Program-made: the position numbers and the translations under genes | Shown here: positions 1 to 6,429 of the stretch, piece by piece | Layout of the letters: each line of letters starts with the position of its first letter | Numbering within the stretch: the first letter of the stretch is position 1 | Origin: an uncultured Clostridia bacterium | GTDB taxonomy: Bacteria > Bacillota > Clostridia > Christensenellales > Borkfalkiaceae | Assembly: GCA_947630775.1 (NCBI GenBank) | Contig: CANRIY010000068.1 | Location: 1-8,283, forward strand | Direction: 5' to 3' | DNA: 8,283 bases | Notes under the pieces: model-generated | What the model saw: the letters and a program-made list of their open reading frames with translations, nothing else | What the model was told of the DNA's origin: nothing | Databases searched by the model: none

Positions 1-412
1 GGGGGCGTGCGCGCTCGTCGTGCCGGGGATCTCGGGCTCCATGCTCCTGCTCATCTTCGGCTATTATAACCCGCTCGTCGGGCTTCTTACAGAGCATCTT
101 CTGCACGGGCAGGACGTCGTGGTGAGTCTTCTCGTATTCTTCTGCGCGGGGATCGGCGTCATTGCGGGATTTTTCGGGATCTCCGTGCTCATGAAATATC
201 TTTTGAAGAAGTTCCCGCGCGGGACGTATTTTGCGATCATCGGCTTTATCGTCGGGAGCATTCCCGCCGTGTATGCCTCCGTCATCCGCGAGACGGGAAC
301 GGTTTTGATGTCAAATCCGTGGTATTTCGTCGCCGCGGCGGCATTGCTCCTCGTCGGGATGGCGCTCTCCTATGCGCTTGTCCGCTTTGCGAGGAAGAAG
401 CGGAAAGAATGA
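1..412 (+). CDS. DUF368 family membrane protein, C-terminal part (5' end outside window)
   Basis: The reading frame is open from base 2 to a TGA at 410-412, so only the last ~136 residues are present. It begins GACALVVPGISGSMLLLIFG; the PGISGS motif in a hydrophobic context is the hallmark of DUF368 proteins. At least three further hydrophobic segments follow, and the protein ends in a basic cytoplasmic-type tail (RFARKKRKE). Members of this family have been reported to act as undecaprenyl-phosphate translocases (PopT), returning the lipid carrier used for cell-wall synthesis across the membrane. That role is inherited from the family and not shown here. The GTG at base 20 is not the true start, because the family motif continues upstream of it. 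The gene converges on the minus-strand lipoprotein gene, with a shared hairpin between them. Confidence 0.85.
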   Translation, partial: GACALVVPGISGSMLLLIFGYYNPLVGLLTEHLLHGQDVVVSLLVFFCAGIGVIAGFFGISVLMKYLLKKFPRGTYFAIIGFIVGSIPAVYASVIRETGTVLMSNPWYFVAAAALLLVGMALSYALVRFARKKRKE

Positions 413-418
413 TTTTTA

Positions 419-461
419 ATGAGCAAGCGCCCGTCGGCATAGCCGACGGGCGCTTGCTCAT
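419..461. terminator. Bidirectional hairpin terminator between convergent genes
   Basis: A perfect 20-bp inverted repeat (arms 419-438 and 442-461) with a 3-nt ATA loop lies between the DUF368 stop (412) and the lipoprotein stop (469). On the plus strand it is followed by a partly U-rich tract (ATCTGTTTT). On the minus strand the downstream sequence is ATTAAAAATC, a weak U tract. The position between two converging stop codons supports a shared terminator, although neither tail is a classic U run. Confidence 0.75.
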
Positions 462-468
462 ATCTGTT

Positions 469-1929
469 TTAACCGAAAAAGCTGTTTTTCACGCCGATGT
501 AGGTGTTGATCTCCTCGACGGCGGCGTCCGCTTTCAGTACTTTGTAGTCTTCGGCTTCATCCGAATACGCGCCTTGGACGGCGGTATGCGTCGCGCCGTG
601 CAGAACTTCAATCGTCACATCGTTCTTCTCTTCGAAGTCCTCCGCAAGCGTTTCGTAGTTTTCCGCCTGCACAAAGAGCATGGGGATCTCCGTCTTTTGC
701 CGCTCCAAATTTCCTTCTGCGTCGCGGACGACAAGCCATACTTCCTTGAATTCGATATCATAGCGGCGGGAAGGTTTCGTGATGCTCACATTTTTGGTCT
801 TGATGGGTTCGCTGTTGCCGTTGATGTAGATGGTATCCGCGTTGAGTAAGTTCTGTTCATCCGTCTTTTTTACGGATGTAATGCCCGAGATGTCGGAGAG
901 GGGGAGCCACAGCGTATCGTAATCGAAGAGCCCGACCGTCTCCCTGACTTCCGCGCCCAAATATTCGCCCGTTTTGGAACTGTATGCTTCGAGATAGCCT
1001 TCGATTTTAAGGTCGTCGCTCTCCCGCTTATCCGCGATGACATACGTCATGTCACTGTCCGTATGAATGCGCGCCACCGTTTTGAGATAGTGGCCTTTCG
1101 TCCCGAAGAACTCATACAAGGTGCCGTCCGCGGAGCCGTCGCCGTTCTGATCGAACTCCACCTGCCATTTTGCGACGTTCATGATATCCAGCGCGGCCTT
1201 GAAGTGGGTTTGGCTCGTTTGATACTTGATCACATTGCCGTCCGAGAGTTGGACGCGGACGGTGCTTTCGCCCGTGCCTTTTTGATACCCGATCTCGACC
1301 GCGGCGGTCGTGAGGCGGATAAGCAGGGTATTCGTCGTCTCGGTGAGCTCGATCTTAAAGTCAAAATGCTCCGTAGTTTTTTCGAAGGTAGCGTAATTGT
1401 CGGGATGGTCGTTGATGAATGCCTGATACAGATCTACGATGGTATCCTGCGCCGCAATCACGTTCTCCACATATTTGGAAAGCGTTTCCGTGCGGGAGAG
1501 GACATCGTAAACAACGTTGAGCTGTTTTCCGATGAACTTGTTACCGATTTCCGAAGTCTGCACAAAGGTTGAGAAGTCGGAAGGGGACGCATGGCTTTCC
1601 ATATTTTTCAAGGAGAGCGCCTCGGGCAGGAACAGCCAAACGTTCAGACGGGCGTTCCAAAATTCGCTCACGATCGAGAGCGCCTTGCCCTTCAGATCTT
1701 CGGGCTTCTGTTCGCCGCCTTCGCCGCCCTGTCCTTCGTCGGGTTCCTTATCGCCGCTGTCGGGGTCCTTGTCATCGCCATGATCGCCGCTGTCGGGGTC
1801 CTTGTCACCGCCTTGATCGGTCGAAGTGTCGGGCGTTTCGTTGTTGCTTGCGCCGCTATCGGAATTGTCGCATGCGGCGCATGTAAAGATCATAACGAGT
1901 GCGCAGAGCAAAGCAAGAATTTTTTTCAT
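469..1929 (-). CDS. Putative lipoprotein with Asp/Gly-rich linker, function unknown
   Basis: The protein has 486 residues. Residues 1-20 (MKKILALLCALVMIFTCAAC) form a lipoprotein signal peptide: two lysines, a hydrophobic core and a lipobox ending at Cys20, so the mature protein should be anchored to the outer face of the cytoplasmic membrane. Residues 21-78 are a low-complexity Asp/Gly/Pro/Glu linker with 11-residue repeats. Residues 80-486 look like a soluble extracellular domain, including a DQNGDGSADG stretch (260-269) resembling a calcium-binding Asp loop. I do not recognise the family. The start at 1929 was chosen because a longer in-frame extension upstream reads through the preceding regulator gene and lacks a signal peptide, whereas this ATG has GGAG 8 nt upstream. 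The ATG overlaps the stop of the upstream XRE gene (ATGA), implying translational coupling and joint regulation. Confidence 0.85.
   Translation of the reverse strand: MKKILALLCALVMIFTCAACDNSDSGASNNETPDTSTDQGGDKDPDSGDHGDDKDPDSGDKEPDEGQGGEGGEQKPEDLKGKALSIVSEFWNARLNVWLFLPEALSLKNMESHASPSDFSTFVQTSEIGNKFIGKQLNVVYDVLSRTETLSKYVENVIAAQDTIVDLYQAFINDHPDNYATFEKTTEHFDFKIELTETTNTLLIRLTTAAVEIGYQKGTGESTVRVQLSDGNVIKYQTSQTHFKAALDIMNVAKWQVEFDQNGDGSADGTLYEFFGTKGHYLKTVARIHTDSDMTYVIADKRESDDLKIEGYLEAYSSKTGEYLGAEVRETVGLFDYDTLWLPLSDISGITSVKKTDEQNLLNADTIYINGNSEPIKTKNVSITKPSRRYDIEFKEVWLVVRDAEGNLERQKTEIPMLFVQAENYETLAEDFEEKNDVTIEVLHGATHTAVQGAYSDEAEDYKVLKADAAVEEINTYIGVKNSFFG
1750..1807. repeat. Two perfect 25-bp direct repeats, 33-bp period, inside lipoprotein linker
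   Basis: Bases 1750-1774 and 1783-1807 are identical over 25 bp. The 33-bp period equals 11 codons and encodes the DKDPDSGD repeats of the linker just after the lipidation cysteine. Degenerate flanking units (PDTSTDQGGDK before, KEPDEG after) suggest an older expansion. The period is a multiple of three, so gain or loss of a unit keeps the frame. Confidence 0.9.
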
Positions 1930-2888
1930 TTCTTTTTCTCCATTTGATTTAATTCGGCTTGTAATTTTTTGATCGTGCGCCGTTGATTGATCAGCGCAAC
2001 GGGGAAAGATACGATACTTACGATGAGCGATACCGCCACGCCGAAGAGGGCGATAAGGGCGGAAAGACACACACTCAAAAATCCGAGCAAGATCTTTACC
2101 GAGATCGCCCAAATGATCCCGTCGAGATCGAGGGTGAAGATGACGCCCGGCATTCGGAAGGAGTGGAGGAAGAAGCACATGAATTCAAACATCCATTCTC
2201 CCCAAAAACATTGGGCGATGAAGACAAACAGCCACAACGAGATGAGGAGCGCCGCACACCACGCGTAGTCCCCCGATATGATCGCGGCGAGGAGAAAGAT
2301 CAATGCCGTTCCTCCTCCGACGCTTCCGCCCCAGATGAATCCGCGTTTGAGAGCCTTCTTCGCATCGTAGAGTTCGGCGGACTTGCTTGTGAGCATATTC
2401 TTATGGTGGCATTCGGGACAGGTGATCTTCTGGCCCGAACGGTAAGTTTTTACATGATATTTTTCGCCCTGTTCGATGGGGCGTTTGCAGTCGTCGCAGT
2501 ATGCAACGATGACGCGCGGGGGCGCGGAGACCTCCTGCGGAGCAGGCTGGGCGGCCGTAGCGGACACGATCTGTCCATGTACATCGTCATCACCGTTTGC
2601 GGACGCCTCTTGCGAATGCGCCGAAGCGATCTCGCCCTCCGCCTCTGCCGCAGCCTCCTGCGCCTGCGGCGGGGCAGTCTCTTTTTCCGTCTCGTCTCCG
2701 CCGATCAGATCGTCCGTGGTAACGCCGAAGATCTTGCTCAGGCGGTTGATGGTGATGAGATCGGGATCGGAGAGCCCGTTTTCCCATTTAGAGACCGCCT
2801 GCGCCGTGACGTTGAGCTTTTCCCCGAGTTCCGTCTGGGTCATGTTCAGACGTTTCCGATGGTATGCGATCCGTTTTCCGAAATCCAT
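1926..2888 (-). CDS. Membrane-anchored XRE-family regulator with zinc-ribbon-like motif
   Basis: The protein has 320 residues. Residues ~4-60 are a Cro/C1-type helix-turn-helix DNA-binding domain (MTQTELGEKLNVTAQAVSKW, then ENG, with the typical FGVTTDDLI end). Residues ~65-125 form an Ala/Glu/Gln-rich linker. Residues 131-134 (CDDC) and 157-160 (CPEC, followed by HH) look like a zinc ribbon. Hydrophobic segments at about 184-204, 207-228 and 257-299 suggest three to four membrane spans. The tail (300-320) is charged and probably helical or coiled-coil. This fits a one-component regulator tethered to the membrane, able to pass a membrane or redox/metal signal to DNA; the signal is inference. 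The second of two tandem ATGs (2888) was chosen because GAGAGG lies 7 nt upstream of it, against 4 nt for the first. The gene heads a two-gene unit with the lipoprotein (4-nt ATGA overlap). Confidence 0.85.
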   Translation of the reverse strand: MDFGKRIAYHRKRLNMTQTELGEKLNVTAQAVSKWENGLSDPDLITINRLSKIFGVTTDDLIGGDETEKETAPPQAQEAAAEAEGEIASAHSQEASANGDDDVHGQIVSATAAQPAPQEVSAPPRVIVAYCDDCKRPIEQGEKYHVKTYRSGQKITCPECHHKNMLTSKSAELYDAKKALKRGFIWGGSVGGGTALIFLLAAIISGDYAWCAALLISLWLFVFIAQCFWGEWMFEFMCFFLHSFRMPGVIFTLDLDGIIWAISVKILLGFLSVCLSALIALFGVAVSLIVSIVSFPVALINQRRTIKKLQAELNQMEKKK

Positions 2889-2919
2889 CATTGATCCTCT
2901 CATTCGTTTTCTTACTTCC

Positions 2920-2925
2920 ATTATA
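2920..2925 (-). promoter_or_regulatory. Extended -10 promoter for XRE/lipoprotein unit
   Basis: The minus strand reads TGCTATAAT, an exact TATAAT with an upstream TGn extension, 31 nt before the regulator ATG. The -35 position 17 bp upstream is poor (TTTCCT), as is common for extended -10 promoters. An AT-rich tract lies further upstream. Confidence 0.65.
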
Positions 2926-2956
2926 GCACGGTTTGCGCCCAAAGGAAATTTTTTTG

Positions 2957-3002
2957 ATTCAACCGCTCGTTTAATTATTAGAATGTTCGTTGAATTTTTC
3001 AA
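2957..3002. promoter_or_regulatory. AT-rich tract with inverted repeats upstream of XRE promoter
   Basis: ATTCAAC (2957-2963) is inverted as GTTGAAT (2989-2995), and TTGAATTTTTCAA (2990-3002) is a 5-bp dyad. The tract is much more AT-rich than its surroundings and sits just upstream of the XRE promoter. It could be an UP-like element or an operator for autoregulation. It may also be chance in AT-rich DNA. Confidence 0.25.
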
Positions 3003-3010
3003 TTTTCGGC

Positions 3011-3035
3011 AAAAGAAACCCCCTCATAGAGGGGG
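3011..3035 (-). terminator. Intrinsic terminator of the ADH-ALDH fusion gene
   Basis: On the minus strand a 7-bp GC-rich stem (CCCCCTC/GAGGGGG, plus-strand arms 3019-3025 and 3029-3035, 3-nt loop) is followed directly by TTTCTTTT. It begins 6 nt past the fusion gene stop codon. This is a textbook Rho-independent layout and separates this gene from the downstream XRE unit. Confidence 0.85.
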
Positions 3036-3041
3036 AGCCGT

Positions 3042-5612
3042 TTATTTCAGGAAGAAACGGATGAGTTTATCGTAGATTTTTTTGTAGGGCTGGTAGCGCA
3101 TCGGAAGATCGATCCAAGTCTTTTTATTTACGATGCTCTTCTTGTGGGTGAAGCAGTCGAAGCCGTCTTTTCCGTGGTAACTGCCCATGCCGCTGTTCCC
3201 AACGCCGCCGAAGCCCATATTCGACGTGGCAAGATGGATCACGACGTCGTTGACGCACCCGCCGCCGAACGCGACGCGCGACGTGATATTTTGCACGGTC
3301 TTCTTGTCGGAAGTGAACAGATACAGCGCGAGAGGGGAACCGTTCGCGTTGATTTCGCCGATGATCGTCTCTTCATCGGTATAGGTGAGCACGGGAAGGA
3401 CGGGGCCGAAGATCTCTTCCTGCATGACGGCGTCCTCGCGGGTAACGCCGCAGAGAACGGTGGGAGCGATGCGGAGATGTTCGGCGTCCGTCTCTCCCCC
3501 GCAATAAATCTTGGCGGGGTCGATGAGCCCGCAGATCCTTGTGAAGTGCTTTTCGTTGATGATCTTGCCGTAATCGGGATTTTTCAGCGGCTCGCTTCCG
3601 AACTGCTTTTCGATCTGGAGCTTTAATTCTTTCAAAAGCTGTTTTTCGACATTTTTATGGACTAAAATGTAGTCGGGCGCGACGCAGGTCTGGCCGCAGT
3701 TGAGGTATTTCCCGAACACGATCCGCTTTGCGGCGAGTTTGAGATTTGCCGTCTCGTCCACGATGCAGGGGCTCTTTCCGCCCAGTTCCAAAGTCACGGG
3801 GATGAGCTTTTCCGCGGCGTGCCGCATGACCTCTTTCCCGACGGCAACGCTCCCCGTAAAGAAGATCTTATTGAATGCGAGATCGAGTAGCGCGCTGTTT
3901 TCCGCCCTTCCGCCGAGCACGATGTTCACCCTCTCGGGCGGGAACACTTCCCTGATGAGCTCCGCCATCACCTTGCTCGTCGCGGGGGAGTATGCGGAGG
4001 GCTTCACGATGGCGCAATTTCCCGCCGCCAGTGCGTCGACGAGGGGCTCCATGGTGAGGAGGAAGGGGTAGTTCCAAGGGCTCATGATGAGCACGCATCC
4101 GTAGGGCGAGGGCTTTTGATAGCTGCGGGAGCTGAACTGCGCGAGGGGGGTGCGGACGCGCTTCTCCTTTGCGTACCGTTTGACGTGTTTCAGCATGAAA
4201 GAGATCTCCGCGAGCGTCATGCCGACTTCGCACATATAGCTTTCGGAGACGCTCTTGCCGAGGTCCTGTTTCAGGGCGGCGTTGATCTCGTCCTCGTGCG
4301 CCTCGATCGCGGAATACAGCTTTTTGAGGAGCTTTTTCCGTCCCTTGACGGGAAGGGTCGCGCCCGTCGCAAAATACTCTTTTTGCAGGGCGAGTTTTCC
4401 CGCGCTGTCGAGCTCGGGCGCCTTGCGGATGCCGCGGTAGATCTCTTCGAGCTCCCGTCTGTTCATGAGTTTGGGCACGGGATAGAGGGGATTCGCCTCT
4501 TTGTCCGCATGGCTTGCAAGGAGCGGGATGTCCGCCTCTTTAACGTCGAGGGAAGCGGGGATCCCCGTCTTTTCGTTGAGCCCTTCGATCCACGCAATGA
4601 ATTCTTTGGCCGCCGCTTCGTTCTTTTTTTGGCTGCTCACGCCGCTCGCGCGGGCGAGTTTTGCAAGCCGCTTATAGCACTTCTTCCCGTATTTTTTCAA
4701 AATGAACGGAAGCAGTGTTGCGTTCGTTTTGCCATGGGGGTAGTTGTACATGCCCCCCAGAGAATGTGCCACGGCGTGCACATAGCCGACATAGGAGATC
4801 GTAAATGCGAGCCCTGCGTCGAATGCGGCGATCTGCATATTTTTTCTTGCCGTGAGGTCGTCCCCGTTTTCGTAAGCCGCAAGAAGATTGTCTTTGATGA
4901 GCGTCACCGCGTTGACGGCGCGCTTTCTCGTGAAGCGGGTCGTCGATCTTCCGATGTATGCTTCCACGGCGTGGGTGAGTGCGTCGAGCCCCGTCTGCGC
5001 GGTCATGGCGGGAGGGAGCGTTCTCGTCATCACGGGATCGAGGAGCGCATATGCGGGCGCGAGACAGAAGGAGAGGATCGTAAACTTATAGTGCGTCTTG
5101 TCGTCCGTGACGACCGCGGCGATCGTCGTCTCGCTCCCTGTGCCCGCCGTTGTGGGAACGGCGATAAAAAGGGGCTGTTTTCCCATGACTTTGAGGATCC
5201 CCTTCATTTTGAGAAGGGATTTTTTCGGCTTGATGAGCCGTGCACAGACGCCCTTTGCGCAGTCCATGGGGGAACCTCCGCCCACCGCAATGAGGCAGTC
5301 GCACCCGCTTCTTTGGTAGAGCGCGAGGGCCTCTTCGATCGCCGAGATCGTCGGGTTGACGGGCGTTTTGTCGAAGATCTCGGCAGAGATCCCCTGCGCC
5401 GCAAGGGCTTCCGTCACGGGATCGAGCACGCCGTGCGCACGGACGCCCGCGTCGGTGACGATGAGCGCCTTATGTTTTCCCTTTTCCTTGACGAGCGCCG
5501 CCGCTTCCGAGCAACTGTGGAGCTGTTTGGGAATGCGGTAGGGCATGAGCGGGATTGCAAGACGGAATCCCGTTTGAAACGTTCTGCACCAAATTTTTCT
5601 GAAAATATTCAT
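3042..5612 (-). CDS. Fused iron-containing alcohol dehydrogenase / class-3-type aldehyde dehydrogenase
   Basis: One 856-residue frame holds two full-length enzymes. Residues ~1-397 are an iron-dependent alcohol dehydrogenase: GGGSPMDCAK (111-120) and PTTAGTGSE (153-161) for nucleotide binding, with the four expected metal ligands in GLDALTH (Asp210, His214), His279 and His293. Residues ~400-856 are a non-acylating aldehyde dehydrogenase of the class 3/fatty-aldehyde type: PWNY (512-515), Lys537, FTGS (585-588), ELGGKSP with Glu609, catalytic Cys643 in GQTCVAPDY, and EEIFGPVLP (732-740). The C-terminal basic/hydrophobic tail matches class 3 enzymes. Both halves are of normal length and joined by only a few residues. 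Probable chemistry is alcohol to aldehyde to acid with NAD(P)+, or aldehyde dismutation; substrate unknown. Domain order is opposite to AdhE and the ALDH type differs. The ATG at 5612 was chosen because an upstream in-frame TTG lies inside the -10 box. Confidence 0.93.
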   Translation of the reverse strand: MNIFRKIWCRTFQTGFRLAIPLMPYRIPKQLHSCSEAAALVKEKGKHKALIVTDAGVRAHGVLDPVTEALAAQGISAEIFDKTPVNPTISAIEEALALYQRSGCDCLIAVGGGSPMDCAKGVCARLIKPKKSLLKMKGILKVMGKQPLFIAVPTTAGTGSETTIAAVVTDDKTHYKFTILSFCLAPAYALLDPVMTRTLPPAMTAQTGLDALTHAVEAYIGRSTTRFTRKRAVNAVTLIKDNLLAAYENGDDLTARKNMQIAAFDAGLAFTISYVGYVHAVAHSLGGMYNYPHGKTNATLLPFILKKYGKKCYKRLAKLARASGVSSQKKNEAAAKEFIAWIEGLNEKTGIPASLDVKEADIPLLASHADKEANPLYPVPKLMNRRELEEIYRGIRKAPELDSAGKLALQKEYFATGATLPVKGRKKLLKKLYSAIEAHEDEINAALKQDLGKSVSESYMCEVGMTLAEISFMLKHVKRYAKEKRVRTPLAQFSSRSYQKPSPYGCVLIMSPWNYPFLLTMEPLVDALAAGNCAIVKPSAYSPATSKVMAELIREVFPPERVNIVLGGRAENSALLDLAFNKIFFTGSVAVGKEVMRHAAEKLIPVTLELGGKSPCIVDETANLKLAAKRIVFGKYLNCGQTCVAPDYILVHKNVEKQLLKELKLQIEKQFGSEPLKNPDYGKIINEKHFTRICGLIDPAKIYCGGETDAEHLRIAPTVLCGVTREDAVMQEEIFGPVLPVLTYTDEETIIGEINANGSPLALYLFTSDKKTVQNITSRVAFGGGCVNDVVIHLATSNMGFGGVGNSGMGSYHGKDGFDCFTHKKSIVNKKTWIDLPMRYQPYKKIYDKLIRFFLK

Positions 5613-5632
5613 AGTACACCTGCCATTGTCCA

Positions 5633-5661
5633 ATTATAGTACGACCGAAACGGAATGTCAA
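5633..5661 (-). promoter_or_regulatory. Consensus housekeeping promoter for the ADH-ALDH fusion
   Basis: The minus strand carries exact TTGACA (5656-5661), a 17-bp spacer and exact TATAAT (5633-5638). The expected transcription start is near 5626, giving a leader of about 14 nt that contains an AGGTG Shine-Dalgarno-like site (5617-5621) 4 nt before the ATG. The whole promoter fits in the 55-bp gap after the CPBP gene. Confidence 0.88.
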
Positions 5662-5667
5662 CTGATT

Positions 5668-6429
5668 TCATTCATTTTGTGAACTTATTTTTTTCTTGCA
5701 AAGGAAGAAAAAGCTCACGGCGATATGGATCGCGCACAGCACGCCGAACACGGCGGTGAGGATCCAGAAAGCCCTGTCCTGAAAGGGGCCGTGCCCGAGA
5801 TCGGTCACGATGAGGCCGCCGACATCAAAGATGAAGTGGGCCAGCATGCACAGATAGACGTTGCCCGTTTTAAGGAGCATGACGGCGAACATACAGCCGA
5901 GCAGGAAGGTATAGCCGACCTGCAAGAGCACGCCGCCGACGTTCCCCGAAAAGAGATTCAGAAGGTGCATGAGCGCAAAGAGCGCGGCGGAGAGAAGGAC
6001 GGCGCGCAGTTTTTTCGCGGCCGTTTCGCCGCCGAAAAGGGGGACGAGCAGGGCGCGGAAAAAGGTCTCTTCGAGGAGAGCCACGGAGAGGCATTTCAGG
6101 AGGAAAAGCCACAGGAGATCGACGCGGTCGAGGACGGCTTTTCCCCCGATGAGCGCCGTAAAGGGGAAGTTCACGATCGCGACCGCAAGGCAGGGGAGCG
6201 CCCAAAGAGGATGGGACAATTTCAGAGAAAAGCGGAACGGGGCGCCGTATCCCTTCAGAATGAGCAAAACAAGCAAAAACCCGCCTGCCGCGAGGCGGGG
6301 AACCGTTTCGCCGCACAGCCGCGCCGTCACATCGTCCGCAATGGGGAGAAACCCCGGCACGCCGAACAGAATGATGAGCGCAAGGCAGGGGAGAAAGAGG
6401 ATCAAGAGGAGGACGTCATTCCGTTTCAT
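5668..6429 (-). CDS. CPBP (CAAX/Abi-type) intramembrane metalloprotease family protein
   Basis: The protein has 253 residues and is mostly hydrophobic, with about six to eight membrane spans. The three signatures of the CPBP family (formerly Abi/CAAX protease) are present in order: EETFFR (120-125, the EExxxR motif), FALMH (151-155, FxxxH) and HFIFD (198-202, HxxxD). The Glu and His residues are the predicted metal and catalytic residues. Family members include Rce1-like proteases and proteins for bacteriocin immunity or for processing membrane proteins; the substrate here cannot be read from sequence. The ATG overlaps the end of the upstream lgt-like gene by 14 nt, and AGGGGG lies 9 nt upstream of it, so the two should be co-translated. 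A terminator-like hairpin lies inside its early coding region. There is no terminator between its stop and the fusion promoter. Confidence 0.9.
   Translation of the reverse strand: MKRNDVLLLILFLPCLALIILFGVPGFLPIADDVTARLCGETVPRLAAGGFLLVLLILKGYGAPFRFSLKLSHPLWALPCLAVAIVNFPFTALIGGKAVLDRVDLLWLFLLKCLSVALLEETFFRALLVPLFGGETAAKKLRAVLLSAALFALMHLLNLFSGNVGGVLLQVGYTFLLGCMFAVMLLKTGNVYLCMLAHFIFDVGGLIVTDLGHGPFQDRAFWILTAVFGVLCAIHIAVSFFFLCKKKISSQNE
6271..6300 (-). terminator. Terminator-like hairpin inside the CPBP coding sequence
   Basis: On the minus strand CCCGCCT (6299-6293), a 6-nt loop and AGGCGGG (6286-6280) form a 7-bp GC-rich stem followed by TTTTTGCTTG. It lies in the sense direction over codons ~44-53 of the protease gene. 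It could act as a translation-dependent attenuator, or simply reflect GC-rich codons followed by a Phe/Leu run. Confidence 0.35.

Noticed and set aside
1750..1807. CRISPR array
   Set aside because: Only two identical blocks, an 8-bp spacing, and the repeat is in frame inside a coding linker.
1930..2178. Extra 83 N-terminal residues for the lipoprotein gene
   Set aside because: The extension overlaps the XRE gene, has no signal-peptide logic, and would bury the lipoprotein signal internally; the ATG at 1929 has a good Shine-Dalgarno site.
1983..2894. Plus-strand frame of 303 codons opposite the XRE regulator
   Set aside because: Charged, low-complexity translation with no recognisable domain; the minus-strand frame has an HTH, Cys motifs and membrane spans.
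2889..3002. Longer start for the XRE regulator (38 more residues)
   Set aside because: The extension would run through the TATAAT box and beyond; HTH regulators of this type normally start right at MDFGKRI, where a Shine-Dalgarno site is present.
3042..5612. Calling the fusion protein AdhE
   Set aside because: AdhE has the acylating ALDH first and the iron ADH second; here the order is reversed and the ALDH motif (GQTCVAPDY) is of the non-acylating class 3 type.
4116..5639. Long plus-strand frame of 507 codons opposite the ADH-ALDH gene
   Set aside because: It lies entirely antisense to a gene with clear catalytic motifs; its product is Arg/Asp/Glu/Gly-rich without domains. It is a shadow of biased third positions.
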